A stretch of DNA of 64,000 nt from Candidatus Acidulodesulfobacterium acidiphilum (GTDB lineage Bacteria; SZUA-79; Acidulodesulfobacterales; Acidulodesulfobacteraceae), in assembly GCA_008534395.1 (NCBI GenBank), contig SHMQ01000001.1, forward strand, positions 1-64,000, given 5' to 3'. The translations under genes were made by a program, and so were the position numbers. Positions 1 to 9,157 of this stretch are shown here, piece by piece; position 1 is the first letter of the stretch; each line of letters begins with the position of its first letter. The notes under the pieces were generated by a model, which saw nothing but the letters and a program-made list of their open reading frames with translations, had not been told where the DNA came from and ran no database searches.

Positions 1-209
1 ATTTATATTTTATTGAATATCGATTGGCATTATCAATATTAATCGACATCCGGAACGGTTAATTTTAAATTTTGCGAAGCGGTTGCGTTATTTGCTATCA
101 TTATATTAACTTAATGCGGCCGCTTCCGCCGTCTTATTTATCAAATTAATATAGTAATGCAATTTAATTCGATATTTATTATATTATATCCTTTAAGGCA
201 CGCTAAATT

Positions 210-238
210 TTAACAATTTTTTTTATTTTACATACTAT
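210..238 (+). promoter_or_regulatory. Sigma70-type promoter of the two-component operon
   Basis: A -35 box TTAACA (210-215) and a -10 box TACTAT (233-238) are separated by 17 bp. Initiation would fall near 245, only about 5 nt before the ATG at 250, and no Shine-Dalgarno sequence precedes that ATG. The transcript would be nearly leaderless. The upstream 200 bases hold no gene that I can see, only a loose GC-rich inverted repeat (about 75-87 with 116-134). Confidence 0.55.
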
Positions 239-249
239 CATTAAATATT

Positions 250-954
250 ATGACAAAAGTTATAATGATTGAGGACGACAAAGAAATCGCCGAACTCTTA
301 AAAGAATATCTTTACAAATTTAATATAGAGCTGGTAAACTTTGAAACGGCGGAAGGCGGACTTAACGCTTTAAAAGAGAACGCAGACGGCTTTGACCTTT
401 TAATTCTAGACCTAACGTTACCGGACTCCGACGGATTGGAAGTATGCAAATCTGTTTCTCAATTATATGCCCTTCCGATAATTATTTCTTCGGCAAGGGG
501 CGATTATTCCGACATAGTAACGGGACTTGAAATAGGCGCCGACGATTATGTCGCAAAACCATACAATCCGCGAGAACTTGTAGCGAGGATCAGGGCGTTA
601 ACCAGAAGAAAAGCGTCTAATAAAAGCAATGTTGCCGGCAATAATGAGGTTGATAACGGCGGCGGCTTTGAAATAGACGAAAACAAAATGCTTATTAAAA
701 AAAACGGAAAAACCGTCGACTTAACCTCAGCGGAATACGAACTTTTTTTACTTTTATATAAAAATAAAGGAAACGTTATTACAAGGGATTATATTTTGGA
801 AAATATTAAAACTATGAGCTATGAGAGTATAGACAGGACGGTAGACGTTTTGATAGGAAGAATAAGAAAAAAAATAGGGGACGATACGCGAAATCCAAAA
901 TACATTAAGTCCATAAGGGGTTACGGATATAAATTTTACTCCGATGAAAATTAA
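250..954 (+). CDS. OmpR/PhoB-family response regulator
   Basis: DNA-binding response regulator, 234 residues, probably acting in the cytoplasm as the target of the kinase encoded just downstream. The receiver domain (about 1-120) shows the acidic pair E8-D9-D10, the phosphoacceptor D54 in ILDLTLP, a Ser in ISSARGD and the conserved Lys in AKPYNP. After a Gly/Asn-rich linker, a winged-helix domain (about 140-232) carries the family signatures LTSAEYELF, RTVDVLIGRIRKK and IRGYGYKF. It overlaps the kinase start by 11 nt, so the two are translationally coupled. The signal sensed is not evident, although the pair sits beside fxsA and the Ehr operon. Confidence 0.93.
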   Translation: MTKVIMIEDDKEIAELLKEYLYKFNIELVNFETAEGGLNALKENADGFDLLILDLTLPDSDGLEVCKSVSQLYALPIIISSARGDYSDIVTGLEIGADDYVAKPYNPRELVARIRALTRRKASNKSNVAGNNEVDNGGGFEIDENKMLIKKNGKTVDLTSAEYELFLLLYKNKGNVITRDYILENIKTMSYESIDRTVDVLIGRIRKKIGDDTRNPKYIKSIRGYGYKFYSDEN

Positions 955-2188
955 CAGGCACTCCGTATTGTTTAAAATAAATATAGTTTTTATTCTGTCT
1001 TTCGCGGTACTGCTGTTTTTCTATTTATTTGCGCATAAAATAATAAACCGCGTCGAAACTTTCAAATTTCTTAGAAAAGCAGTGTTTCTGGTTAAAAAAA
1101 ATAAATTGAAAGACGCCGAAATGTTTGGCATTAATTTATTAAAAAATAAAAAAAATATCGATAAGATTTTAAAAAACGGCAAAATTATATTAAGAAGAAA
1201 CCCTCCCCGCCTTAATTATACGCTTAATTTACTTAGCTCAGGCGGAAATAAGTATTTATATTTCAAGTCTAAAACGGGAACAACTAATCTTTTATTACAA
1301 AGAATTTCGGGCATAAACGAAAGGCAGAACGTTTTATTAGCCGCATGGATAGGTTTAAACGTTATACTGATTCTTTTATATATCAGTATATTCCGCTCTA
1401 TAAGGCCTCTTAAAAAATTAAGGGACAATATAGAAGAATTTAAAAATGGAAATATATACGTCGATTTAGGCGGTTATGCATCAAGAAAAGACGAGATAGG
1501 ATTTTTAGCGAAAGAATTTAAAGAAGCTGTAGATAATCTTAAAAAAACCATGAATACTAGAGTTTGGTTTATTAGAAACATAGCCCATGAATTAAAAACG
1601 CCTATTACTAAAGGAAAAATTGCCCTCGAATTATTAAAAGACGAAGACGAAAATAAAAAAAGAATATTTTCGGACATATTTAACAGGCTTGAAATGCTTA
1701 TAAACGAACTTTTCGCCGCGGAAAAAATAGCGGCGGGAAGCGAAATTTTAAATATGAACGCCTGCAGTTTAAAAGATGTAATCGACAGGGCAACCGAACT
1801 GCTTTTCGTAAAAAACGACGGCATTATAAGCGTTATTTCCGATAATACGAATTATACGGTTAAAGCGGATTGCGAACTGCTTAGCATAGCTATAAAAAAT
1901 TTATTGGATAATGCGGTTAAATTTAAAACTAACGAGGAATCGGCCGTCACCGTAAACATAGAAAAAGGCGTTTTGAACATAATAAACGAAGGAGCAAAAC
2001 CTTCTATTTCAGAAGACGCTATGTTTGAGCCTTTTGCAAAAGATATTAACGCAAAAAATAAAGACGGCTTCGGACTCGGTTTGTATATAACAAAACAAAT
2101 AATAGAAAAACATGGATTAAAAATTATATACGAATATACGGGCGGCAAAAATATTTTTAAAATAGATTTAAATAAAATTCAAATTTGA
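944..2188 (+). CDS. Sensor histidine kinase
   Basis: Membrane-bound histidine kinase, 414 residues, partner of the preceding response regulator. A first membrane segment lies at about 10-28 and a second at about 132-153, enclosing a periplasmic sensor region of roughly 100 residues rich in Lys and Asn. A HAMP-like stretch follows (about 150-205). The dimerisation box IRNIAHELKTPITKGK has the phosphorylated His near residue 215, and the ATPase domain shows the N box (LLDNAVKFKT) and G box (GFGLGLYITKQI). It is shorter than many kinases of this class and has no PAS domain. The ligand cannot be told from sequence. Confidence 0.92.
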   Translation: MKINRHSVLFKINIVFILSFAVLLFFYLFAHKIINRVETFKFLRKAVFLVKKNKLKDAEMFGINLLKNKKNIDKILKNGKIILRRNPPRLNYTLNLLSSGGNKYLYFKSKTGTTNLLLQRISGINERQNVLLAAWIGLNVILILLYISIFRSIRPLKKLRDNIEEFKNGNIYVDLGGYASRKDEIGFLAKEFKEAVDNLKKTMNTRVWFIRNIAHELKTPITKGKIALELLKDEDENKKRIFSDIFNRLEMLINELFAAEKIAAGSEILNMNACSLKDVIDRATELLFVKNDGIISVISDNTNYTVKADCELLSIAIKNLLDNAVKFKTNEESAVTVNIEKGVLNIINEGAKPSISEDAMFEPFAKDINAKNKDGFGLGLYITKQIIEKHGLKIIYEYTGGKNIFKIDLNKIQI

Positions 2189-2213
2189 TTATTATTTAAA
2201 TTCGTTGTATATT
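2185..2213 (+). promoter_or_regulatory. Promoter of fxsA giving a leaderless transcript
   Basis: TTGATT (2185-2190), a 17-bp spacer and TATATT (2208-2213) lie immediately after, and partly overlap, the kinase stop codon. The ATG of fxsA starts at 2220, seven bases past the end of the -10 box, which is where transcription should begin. There is no Shine-Dalgarno sequence. Confidence 0.5.
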
Positions 2214-2219
2214 AAATAA

Positions 2220-2741
2220 ATGGGGTTATTTGGAAAAATTTTTTTTGCAATAGTTATAGATATATTTTTAGAAATTTACGTATTTATTGAAATAGCCGAA
2301 AGATTGGGCTATGCCGAAACAGCCGGCCTTTTGATATTATTTAGTATAGCCGGTTACGTAATAACTAAAAGAATTAAATATGCCGCTTTTCAAAATGCGC
2401 TATCCGATTTTTCAAAAGGAAAAATTTTAAATAAAAATTTTATTAAATCGGCGGCTTACTTTATCGCCGGAGTGCTGTTTTTTATTCCCGGATTTATAAC
2501 CGACTGCATAGCGGTTCTTTTTTTGATTCCGTTTTTAAATTATTTTCTAATATATCTGATATTTAAATACTTCAAAAATAAATTGAAAGGCAATTTTACT
2601 TATTATTATCATAACGTACATAACGAAGCCGAAGACGGCATGGATGTATTTACGACGGAAGCCGGAGAGGCTGAAGATCTCGACGCTGATGAAAAACCGC
2701 ATAAGACTAATTTAATCTCCCTGCCTTTTAAAAAACACTAA
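2220..2741 (+). CDS. fxsA: FxsA-family inner-membrane protein
   Basis: Small membrane protein of the FxsA (UPF0716) family, 173 residues. In Escherichia coli, overproduced FxsA relieves exclusion of phage T7 by the F plasmid; its normal role is unknown. Hydrophobic segments lie at about 5-24, 30-48, 80-98 and 103-120, with the family-like motif FIPGFITDCIAVLFLIP. The C-terminal 45 residues are acidic and hydrophilic. No ribosome-binding site precedes the ATG, but a promoter is placed to start transcription at that ATG. It converges on the Ehr operon, with 63 nt between the stops and no obvious terminator. Confidence 0.82.
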   Translation: MGLFGKIFFAIVIDIFLEIYVFIEIAERLGYAETAGLLILFSIAGYVITKRIKYAAFQNALSDFSKGKILNKNFIKSAAYFIAGVLFFIPGFITDCIAVLFLIPFLNYFLIYLIFKYFKNKLKGNFTYYYHNVHNEAEDGMDVFTTEAGEAEDLDADEKPHKTNLISLPFKKH

Positions 2742-2804
2742 AATAAATAAAATATTGCTTTTTTATCGTTTCGTTTTGAAACTGTCCCTCCTGCATTATA
2801 AATT

Positions 2805-4907
2805 TTACAAGGGTATCATAACGATTATAAAAAAAGCCGCGATAAAGACGAAGAATATATAAAATATGTACAAATTTAAAGAACCGTTCTGCATAAGTTC
2901 GGTCGTTACGGAACTGATTTTTTCGAACAGTTTTATCAGGGGCAGATATAGATAATATTCGATAAGCGGAAATATATAAGAGCCGTAACCGCTTGAATTA
3001 TGATAATAAGACGAGTAAGGAAAAGGGTTTTTAAGTTCGTGAGGATGTTTTGATGTTTCGCTTTGAACATGTACCCTGCTTCTTTTTTTATAAACAAGAT
3101 TAAACATAATTCTTAAAGCATTGGAAAAACCCAGCGCCGATACCTGCGCATGCGGATTTATTAAATTTTTGCTTCCGCCGCCTGTCCATGCGTAATCCAC
3201 GAAACGCTGCTTGGGTTTTACTATAGTTTTATATAAAATATAAAGGATTAATATAAACGCGATAGATACGAAAAACAGGTAAACAGGGCTTGACGCAGAA
3301 AACGAGCTGTAATAAGGTATAAATATATAATTTTTTAATATTTTACCGCTAATATTAATGTGATATATAGACTGCGATACTTTTGACAGAACCGGAGTAT
3401 ATAAAAACATAAAGCCCGCCAACGATATGCCGATAAGCGCCGGTATTAAAAGGGCTATATTCATAGAAAACGGAACTTCTTTCGCTTGTTTTGCTTCCTT
3501 TGACTTCGGCAAACCGAGAAACGTAAGTCCGTATAATTTTACGTAAGTCGAAACAGCAACGGCCATACTTAAAGCCATTATGGCTCCTACCGTAAAAATA
3601 AGTATCCTTGGAAGAACGGAACTTATATGAAAACCTAAAAAAACAACCTCGAGATTGAGCCATTCGGAAACGAACCCGTTAAGCGGCGGAATTCCGGCGG
3701 CGGATAAAATCCCTATAAATATAAGCACTCCGGTCAAAGGCATGCCTTTTAAAATTCCTCCGAATTTATCGATATCGTGGCTTCCCGTTTCATATTCTAT
3801 ATTTCCCGAACCCATAAATAAAAGGCTTTTAAAAAACGCATGATTTATTAGAGCATATAGCGAGGCGACGAGAGCAAGCGCTGAGAGACCGGCCAAACCG
3901 AAATAATTATAATAAAGCGATGCGCCTATTCCGGTTAATATCAAACCCATATTATCGACGGTAGAATATGACAACAGCACTTTAATATCATGCGTCTGAG
4001 ACATATATAAAACGCCGAAAAACATCGTTGACGCCGCAATAATCAATACGATTGAACCAAGCATTAACGCAGTGTTTAGCGGATGAAGAACATAAAGTCC
4101 AAACCTGATGACCCCGTAAACTCCGCAGGACGTCAACACGCCGCTTAAAACTCCGGACACTCCTGAAGGCGACGCGGGATGAGCCTCAGGCAGCCATATA
4201 TGAAGTGGAACTATGCCCATTTTTGCCCCGAAACCGAATAAAAACAACAGAAAAACTATTTCTTTTACATAAGCCGGCATCGTTAAACTTTTAAGCGTTT
4301 CGAAATTAAAACTATTTGCATGCAAATATAAAATTATTAAACCGACTATTATAAGCATTGCGCCTATTTCCATTATGACCGCCATTAAAAAAGCTGCCCT
4401 CTTGGTTCCCTTGACATAATGTTTGGTCATTACAAGAAAATAGGAAGATACCGCCATAATTTCCCAAAAAATTATGAATATAAAGCCGTTAAAAGAAATA
4501 ATGACGTAATAAACGCTGATAAGCATTATGCCGAACAGGAACGAAAAAAGCGGCGTATTTATCTCTCGCCCTATCTTTTCGATATATTTTATCTGGTAGA
4601 GGGCTATATAAAAAAATACCGAAAAAATAAACAGTATAAAAAAATCGCTTAGCGGGTCGAATTTTAATATTATTCTGCCTGCCGGAAAAAATCTTCCAAT
4701 CTGAAACGACAGGTTTAAAAGATTTCCCGCTTCCATAAACGAAATTACCGAATATAAAACAGCCGTAAAGGAAGCCGCCATATATAGAATGTTTGAAAAA
4801 ACGAAGGGTATGGATTTAAATCTATCCCCCGAAATCAAACCTATCATCGAAACAATAACGCCGGATAACGAAAAAAGTAAAAATAGATAATAATAATTAT
4901 ACATCAT
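2805..4907 (-). CDS. Proton-pumping antiporter-like subunit (HyfB/NuoL-like) of the Ehr complex
   Basis: Last gene of the six-gene complex and its largest membrane subunit, 700 residues with about 14-16 membrane segments. It belongs to the Mrp-antiporter/NuoL-NuoM family. The charged residues that carry protons in this family are present: Glu in IIFWEIMAVSS, Lys in FGAKMGIVPLHIWLPEAHP, and Lys in NHAFFKSLLFMGSG. The C-terminal part (about 540-700) adds a soluble loop and a final membrane helix, as in HyfB. It overlaps the preceding gene by 4 nt (ATGA), so translation is coupled. The pump module looks functional even though the catalytic subunit is altered. Confidence 0.88.
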   Translation of the reverse strand: MMYNYYYLFLLFSLSGVIVSMIGLISGDRFKSIPFVFSNILYMAASFTAVLYSVISFMEAGNLLNLSFQIGRFFPAGRIILKFDPLSDFFILFIFSVFFYIALYQIKYIEKIGREINTPLFSFLFGIMLISVYYVIISFNGFIFIIFWEIMAVSSYFLVMTKHYVKGTKRAAFLMAVIMEIGAMLIIVGLIILYLHANSFNFETLKSLTMPAYVKEIVFLLFLFGFGAKMGIVPLHIWLPEAHPASPSGVSGVLSGVLTSCGVYGVIRFGLYVLHPLNTALMLGSIVLIIAASTMFFGVLYMSQTHDIKVLLSYSTVDNMGLILTGIGASLYYNYFGLAGLSALALVASLYALINHAFFKSLLFMGSGNIEYETGSHDIDKFGGILKGMPLTGVLIFIGILSAAGIPPLNGFVSEWLNLEVVFLGFHISSVLPRILIFTVGAIMALSMAVAVSTYVKLYGLTFLGLPKSKEAKQAKEVPFSMNIALLIPALIGISLAGFMFLYTPVLSKVSQSIYHINISGKILKNYIFIPYYSSFSASSPVYLFFVSIAFILILYILYKTIVKPKQRFVDYAWTGGGSKNLINPHAQVSALGFSNALRIMFNLVYKKRSRVHVQSETSKHPHELKNPFPYSSYYHNSSGYGSYIFPLIEYYLYLPLIKLFEKISSVTTELMQNGSLNLYIFYIFFVFIAAFFIIVMIPL

Positions 4908-5716
4908 TTTAAACCGCCATTTTTTATTAACAGCAAAACGTTTAATATTTCAAAAGGATTTGGCGGACAGTGCGGCAGCATAATTACGTTTTCGTTATCG
5001 AGTAAAGCAAGCAGGTTTGAATCCTCCGCCCCCTTTGCCGTTTCGTTCTCGAAAATGCCGCCGAAAATAGCGCATGAACCTGCCAAAACGATAAACCTCG
5101 GTTTCGGAATATTATCTAAAACATTTAAAAATACCTCCTTCATTCGTTCCGTAAAAGTTCCGGTCGCAAGCAAAACATCGGCAAACCTTGGACTTGGCGT
5201 AATAAATATTCCTAACCTGTGCATATTGTAATACGGATTGTTTAACGCGTTTATTTCCGATTCGCACGCCCCGCAAGAACCCGTATCTATATGTTTAACA
5301 AATAACGATTTTTTAAAAATTTTTTTATCGGCCGTATAATTTCGCGGACGTATATTGAAATCTAATCCTGCTGCATAACTTATTGCGCCGATACCTCCTG
5401 AGCCGTTAACATCGATACAAACGTCTATGCACAATCCGCAAAAAATACACCTTTCCGCATCGATAACTTTTAACGGCGCACATTCCTTTATTTCTTCTTC
5501 ACCGGATAAATTACTCAGGTTTATTGCTTTCGTCGGACAAACAAGTTCGCACTCCCTGCATTTCCGTTCCCGCTCGTTGTCTTTTTTTGTCAAATTTAAA
5601 CATTTCCGTTCATTTATTTTTATCGATGAGATAAACCCGTCGTAAAAATCGTTTTCTTTAGGAAATTTAACCGATTTTATTCCGAATTTTAATCCGTTAT
5701 AAGTCCAGAAAGCCAT
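4904..5716 (-). CDS. Fused ferredoxin/small subunit (HyfH-HyfI, NuoI-NuoB-like)
   Basis: Peripheral electron-transfer subunit, 270 residues, combining a two-cluster ferredoxin domain (about 35-105) with a NuoB/HyfI-type small subunit (about 135-265). The second ferredoxin motif is canonical (CIFCGLCIDVC, C90-C100). The first is odd: C53, C56 and C60-Pro follow the usual pattern, but the cysteine expected three residues before C53 is absent and the nearest one is C39. The small-subunit ligands for the proximal [4Fe-4S] cluster are intact: C148 and C151 in DTGSCGACESEI, C215 and C250 (HCPPNP). HyfH and HyfI are separate proteins in E. coli, so the fusion is compact. Electrons can evidently still pass through the arm to the large subunit. 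Confidence 0.88.
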   Translation of the reverse strand: MAFWTYNGLKFGIKSVKFPKENDFYDGFISSIKINERKCLNLTKKDNERERKCRECELVCPTKAINLSNLSGEEEIKECAPLKVIDAERCIFCGLCIDVCIDVNGSGGIGAISYAAGLDFNIRPRNYTADKKIFKKSLFVKHIDTGSCGACESEINALNNPYYNMHRLGIFITPSPRFADVLLATGTFTERMKEVFLNVLDNIPKPRFIVLAGSCAIFGGIFENETAKGAEDSNLLALLDNENVIMLPHCPPNPFEILNVLLLIKNGGLK

Positions 5717-5786
5717 TATGCTTTAATCCTTATATTATAATTCATTATTATATTGATTTTTTTAACTTTATTGTTTTTGTTCCGCT

Positions 5787-6959
5787 TCATTTATCCAATG
5801 CCGCAACGGAAAAATTATAACTCGTCTCGTTTATGTTAAAATCCATCATCATCGTATTTTTTGTACCGCAGGCAAACAATTTATAATTATTTTCAAACGG
5901 ATATTTTATGCTTATTTTTTTAAAAATAGTACCGTCAAAATCTTTTATATAACAAAAAATTGCTCCTTCGGACGATTCCGCGTATCCAAAACCGTGCTTT
6001 GACTTTTCGTCTTTAAAATATCGGTTTTCCAAATCCTTCGACTCTTCAAATTCTTCCCGCTTCGATAAATAATCCGCCGTGTAACGAAATCCGTTTCGTT
6101 TAAGCATATCGCGACAGTATTCAAGTATATTTAAAGACTGCCCTATTTCTTCAATTCTGACCATATATCTCGAAAAAGCATCTCCGTCTTCAAATACGAC
6201 GGGTTTAACGTTTATTTTACCGTATAAAAGATACGGCCTGTTTATTCTTAAATCTGATGAAATACCTGCGCTTTTTGCTGCAACTCCTTTTGCGCAGAAC
6301 CGCTTTGCCGTTTTTAAATCTATTTTTCCGGTAGTCTTCAATCTGTCTATGTGGGATTTTGTTTCCATATTTTTTTTAATTATTTCCTGAACTTTATTTA
6401 CGATTAATCTTACGGAATTAAAAATATTTTCGATATCTTCGAGCGATAAATTTACTCTGATTCCGCCTATTTCGTTAATGCCCATAAAATAACGGGATTT
6501 TAAATACTTATGAGACAACTGTTTTAACGCCTCCGCATGATAGGCATATAAAGCGGAAGGAACCTGAATATAGGTGGACTCGGCTATTTCCGATAAATTT
6601 TCTATATGGTTTCTGATTCTTTCAAATTCTGCAAAAAACATTCGCAGAATTTTAATATTATTATGTATTTTATCCTTAAGCCCTAAGAAATCTTCAACGC
6701 CGAGGCAGCAGCTCAGGGATGCGGAAAAAGCGTGAAGTCCCGATATTCTCTCTATAAGCAAAATCTGTTCGTATAAATTTCTTTTTCCGGCAAGAATGGT
6801 TTTAACATTTCTTGTCTTATAACCTGCCGTAATTTCTAAATTATGAAGCTCTTCCCCCGACGACAGAAAATTAAATAAAATAGACTCGGAAACGCCTTTT
6901 CTTACCGGACCCCAGATAAACTCGTAATCTCCCAAAAATTTATATTTGCCGTGATTCAT
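5787..6959 (-). CDS. Large subunit of Ehr complex (HyfG/NuoD-like) lacking NiFe ligands
   Basis: Homologue of the catalytic large subunit of group-4 [NiFe] hydrogenases and NuoD, 390 residues, without the NuoC-like N-terminal domain found in E. coli HyfG. In hydrogenases two CxxC pairs bind the NiFe centre. Here the first pair is replaced by S73 and H76 (ERISGLHAFSAS), and the C-terminal DPCxxC pair is replaced by the Cys-free tail MMDFNINETSYNF. The protein therefore cannot hold a normal NiFe site. This combination defines energy-converting hydrogenase-related (Ehr) complexes, whose substrate is unknown. The frame is intact and the fold motifs are kept, so it is probably functional and not a decaying gene. 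Confidence 0.87.
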   Translation of the reverse strand: MNHGKYKFLGDYEFIWGPVRKGVSESILFNFLSSGEELHNLEITAGYKTRNVKTILAGKRNLYEQILLIERISGLHAFSASLSCCLGVEDFLGLKDKIHNNIKILRMFFAEFERIRNHIENLSEIAESTYIQVPSALYAYHAEALKQLSHKYLKSRYFMGINEIGGIRVNLSLEDIENIFNSVRLIVNKVQEIIKKNMETKSHIDRLKTTGKIDLKTAKRFCAKGVAAKSAGISSDLRINRPYLLYGKINVKPVVFEDGDAFSRYMVRIEEIGQSLNILEYCRDMLKRNGFRYTADYLSKREEFEESKDLENRYFKDEKSKHGFGYAESSEGAIFCYIKDFDGTIFKKISIKYPFENNYKLFACGTKNTMMMDFNINETSYNFSVAALDK

Positions 6960-6979
6960 AACTTTTGTAAATTTTTATT

Positions 6980-8473
6980 TTATTTTATTTTAAAATTTAT
7001 GATATGGACTATCCCAATTAATAAATTATGCAGACCGCTTGGAATATAAAATCCTAAAATTAACGATGCCGCGAGCGGCAGTAACATAGGCACATATGAA
7101 AACGGCGAAAAATCGCCTCTTTCCTCGTTAAAATTTTCGTCCGCTTTACCGAAAACCATTGAACCAGATTTCGTGAGTAAGCTTATAAAAGCAGCTAATA
7201 AAAAACCTATTAATATAACAGCTATCAAGTAATAACCGTCTTTTAAACTCTGAAGTATAATTAAAAATTCGCTTATAAAGATTACCGACGGAGGAACTCC
7301 GATCAACGCAACGGAACCTATAGAAAACAAAAAAGCGGTTTTCGGCATAATATGAAAAACTCCCTTGATTTTTTTAATATTTTTAGTCTTGAACTTATGT
7401 AAAAAATTCCCGGCGCCGAAATACATTGTAGATTTTGTCAGGGTGTGTCCCAACATCTGTAAAAGCGCCCCAAACGTTCCAAATATTCCGCCAAGACCGA
7501 AACCTAAAGTAATTATTCCCATATGCTCTATGCTGGAATAAGCAAAAAGCCTTTTTGAACTGTTTTGGTAAATTATTCCCATTACTCCTATAAAAATTGA
7601 GAATATGCCTACAGCAATAAGTATAACCTCGGGATAACCGAACCCTAAGCTTTTTCCGGCAATACCGAAATATCTAATAATACCGTATAGGGCTACGTTT
7701 TCTAAGGATGCCGATAGCATAGCCGATACGGGAGAAGGTGCTTCCGAATAGGCGTCGGGAACCCATGTATGCATAGGAGCAAGTCCTACTTTTGTCCCTA
7801 ATCCTATTACTATTAATACAAAAGCTATACGCACTATACCTTCGTTAAGATAAACGGCATTTGAACCAAGAACCGTCCAGTCTAAAGATGAAACTATGTT
7901 TGCGCTTCCAGGAATGTTTCCTGAAAGGTAGAATAAGATTGTGCCTAGAAGAGCAAGCGATATTCCGGAAGACACTACTAAAATATATTTCCATGCAGCT
8001 TCTATAGATTTTTCGGTAACCTCGGATATTACCAAAAAGGAGCTTGTAATAGTCGTAAGTTCGATATCTATAAGGTAAACCGCCATATTATTAATCATAG
8101 GGGCAACCAGCATAGTCAACGCAAAAAGATTAAAAAAAAGTTCATACCTAAAAAATTCATTTTCGGTCATCTTTTCATTATTTATAGCGAGCCTCATATA
8201 TGAAATACTGTAAATAGACGAAAGAAAATAAACTATACTTACAAGCAGAATTAAATAAGCGGAAAATTTGTCTATTGCTATCGCATTATTAAACAAAAAA
8301 ATCGGTTTAAAATTTAACACAAAATAAAGAATAATAAACGCGCCTATAATATCTAAAGAAGATGCTAAAAGACTTATGTATTCCGCAAATCTTTTATTTT
8401 TTAAAATATAAGAACTTAAAGATGCGACTATCGGAATTATCAAAACTATAACTATAAAAAGTTTCATATTCAT
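6980..8473 (-). CDS. Antiporter-like membrane subunit (HyfF/NuoN-M-like) of the Ehr complex
   Basis: Second antiporter-like membrane subunit of the complex, 497 residues with about 13-14 membrane segments. Family charges are retained: Glu in YLIDIELTTITSSF, Lys in LGTKVGLAPMHTWVPDAY, and Lys in LGHTLTKSTMYFGAGN. It starts 6 nt after the HyfE-like gene and is followed 20 nt later by the large-subunit gene. With the HyfB-like protein it gives the complex two potential ion-translocating half channels, against three in complex I. Confidence 0.88.
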   Translation of the reverse strand: MNMKLFIVIVLIIPIVASLSSYILKNKRFAEYISLLASSLDIIGAFIILYFVLNFKPIFLFNNAIAIDKFSAYLILLVSIVYFLSSIYSISYMRLAINNEKMTENEFFRYELFFNLFALTMLVAPMINNMAVYLIDIELTTITSSFLVISEVTEKSIEAAWKYILVVSSGISLALLGTILFYLSGNIPGSANIVSSLDWTVLGSNAVYLNEGIVRIAFVLIVIGLGTKVGLAPMHTWVPDAYSEAPSPVSAMLSASLENVALYGIIRYFGIAGKSLGFGYPEVILIAVGIFSIFIGVMGIIYQNSSKRLFAYSSIEHMGIITLGFGLGGIFGTFGALLQMLGHTLTKSTMYFGAGNFLHKFKTKNIKKIKGVFHIMPKTAFLFSIGSVALIGVPPSVIFISEFLIILQSLKDGYYLIAVILIGFLLAAFISLLTKSGSMVFGKADENFNEERGDFSPFSYVPMLLPLAASLILGFYIPSGLHNLLIGIVHIINFKIK

Positions 8474-8479
8474 ATGATT

Positions 8480-9154
8480 TTAACCTACCAGTCTGTTTAA
8501 CATAGAAGTGGAAAATGATCCCGTCCGCATCTTCATAAACATCGAAAGAATCAGCATTGCCGTTACCGTTACCAGAATATCGAATAAAACTACCAGCTCT
8601 ACTATTATCGGAAGAGTTGGAACTACGACGACCGATAAAAGAAATATTCCATTTTCTATAACAAGAAGTCCCAAAATATGCGTTATCGTAGTAAATCTCG
8701 AGATAATCATAAAAAATCCTACAAATATTAAACTTAAAGCAATTGAAGCAACATTTACGACTATTTTAGAAGAAAACGGGGAAATCAATCTGTATATCAA
8801 AAAATAGGCAAAAACCGTTAAAACAACGCCTGAAATAATTGAAAACGGTATTTTAAGGGTCAATTTTACTTCTTCTTTAATGTTAAATTTTTTTATCATT
8901 TTTAAAAGAATGTAAGGAACAAATATAGTTCTTACGAAAAGCGTTAAAAAAGCGACAAGATACAAATCTACGCTTTGGGCTTCTATTCCCAGAATCAGGG
9001 TAAGGACGAATATTAAAAATGACTGGAAACCGTAAGCGTGTATATAAAACGAAATCCATCTAGAACTCAGCATTACGAACGAGGACAAAAGAACCATCGA
9101 TACCAGAAGGTCTTCGATAACGTAAATGTAAAGCGGCATTGAGTATCCAAGCAT
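8480..9154 (-). CDS. HyfE-like membrane subunit (NuoK-related) of the Ehr complex
   Basis: Integral membrane protein of 224 residues with about seven hydrophobic segments, the size and profile of HyfE from hydrogenase-4 type complexes. The C-terminal half resembles NuoK (LLVIENGIFLLSVVV), with the Glu that contributes to the ion path. It sits 3 nt after the HyfC-like gene and 6 nt before the HyfF-like gene, within one transcription unit. Assignment rests on size, membrane pattern, the short motif and gene order. Confidence 0.8.
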   Translation of the reverse strand: MLGYSMPLYIYVIEDLLVSMVLLSSFVMLSSRWISFYIHAYGFQSFLIFVLTLILGIEAQSVDLYLVAFLTLFVRTIFVPYILLKMIKKFNIKEEVKLTLKIPFSIISGVVLTVFAYFLIYRLISPFSSKIVVNVASIALSLIFVGFFMIISRFTTITHILGLLVIENGIFLLSVVVVPTLPIIVELVVLFDILVTVTAMLILSMFMKMRTGSFSTSMLNRLVG

Positions 9155-9157
9155 TTT

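Noticed and set aside
5787-6959. Active [NiFe] hydrogenase large subunit
   Set aside because: None of the four cysteine ligands is present, and no maturation genes are nearby.
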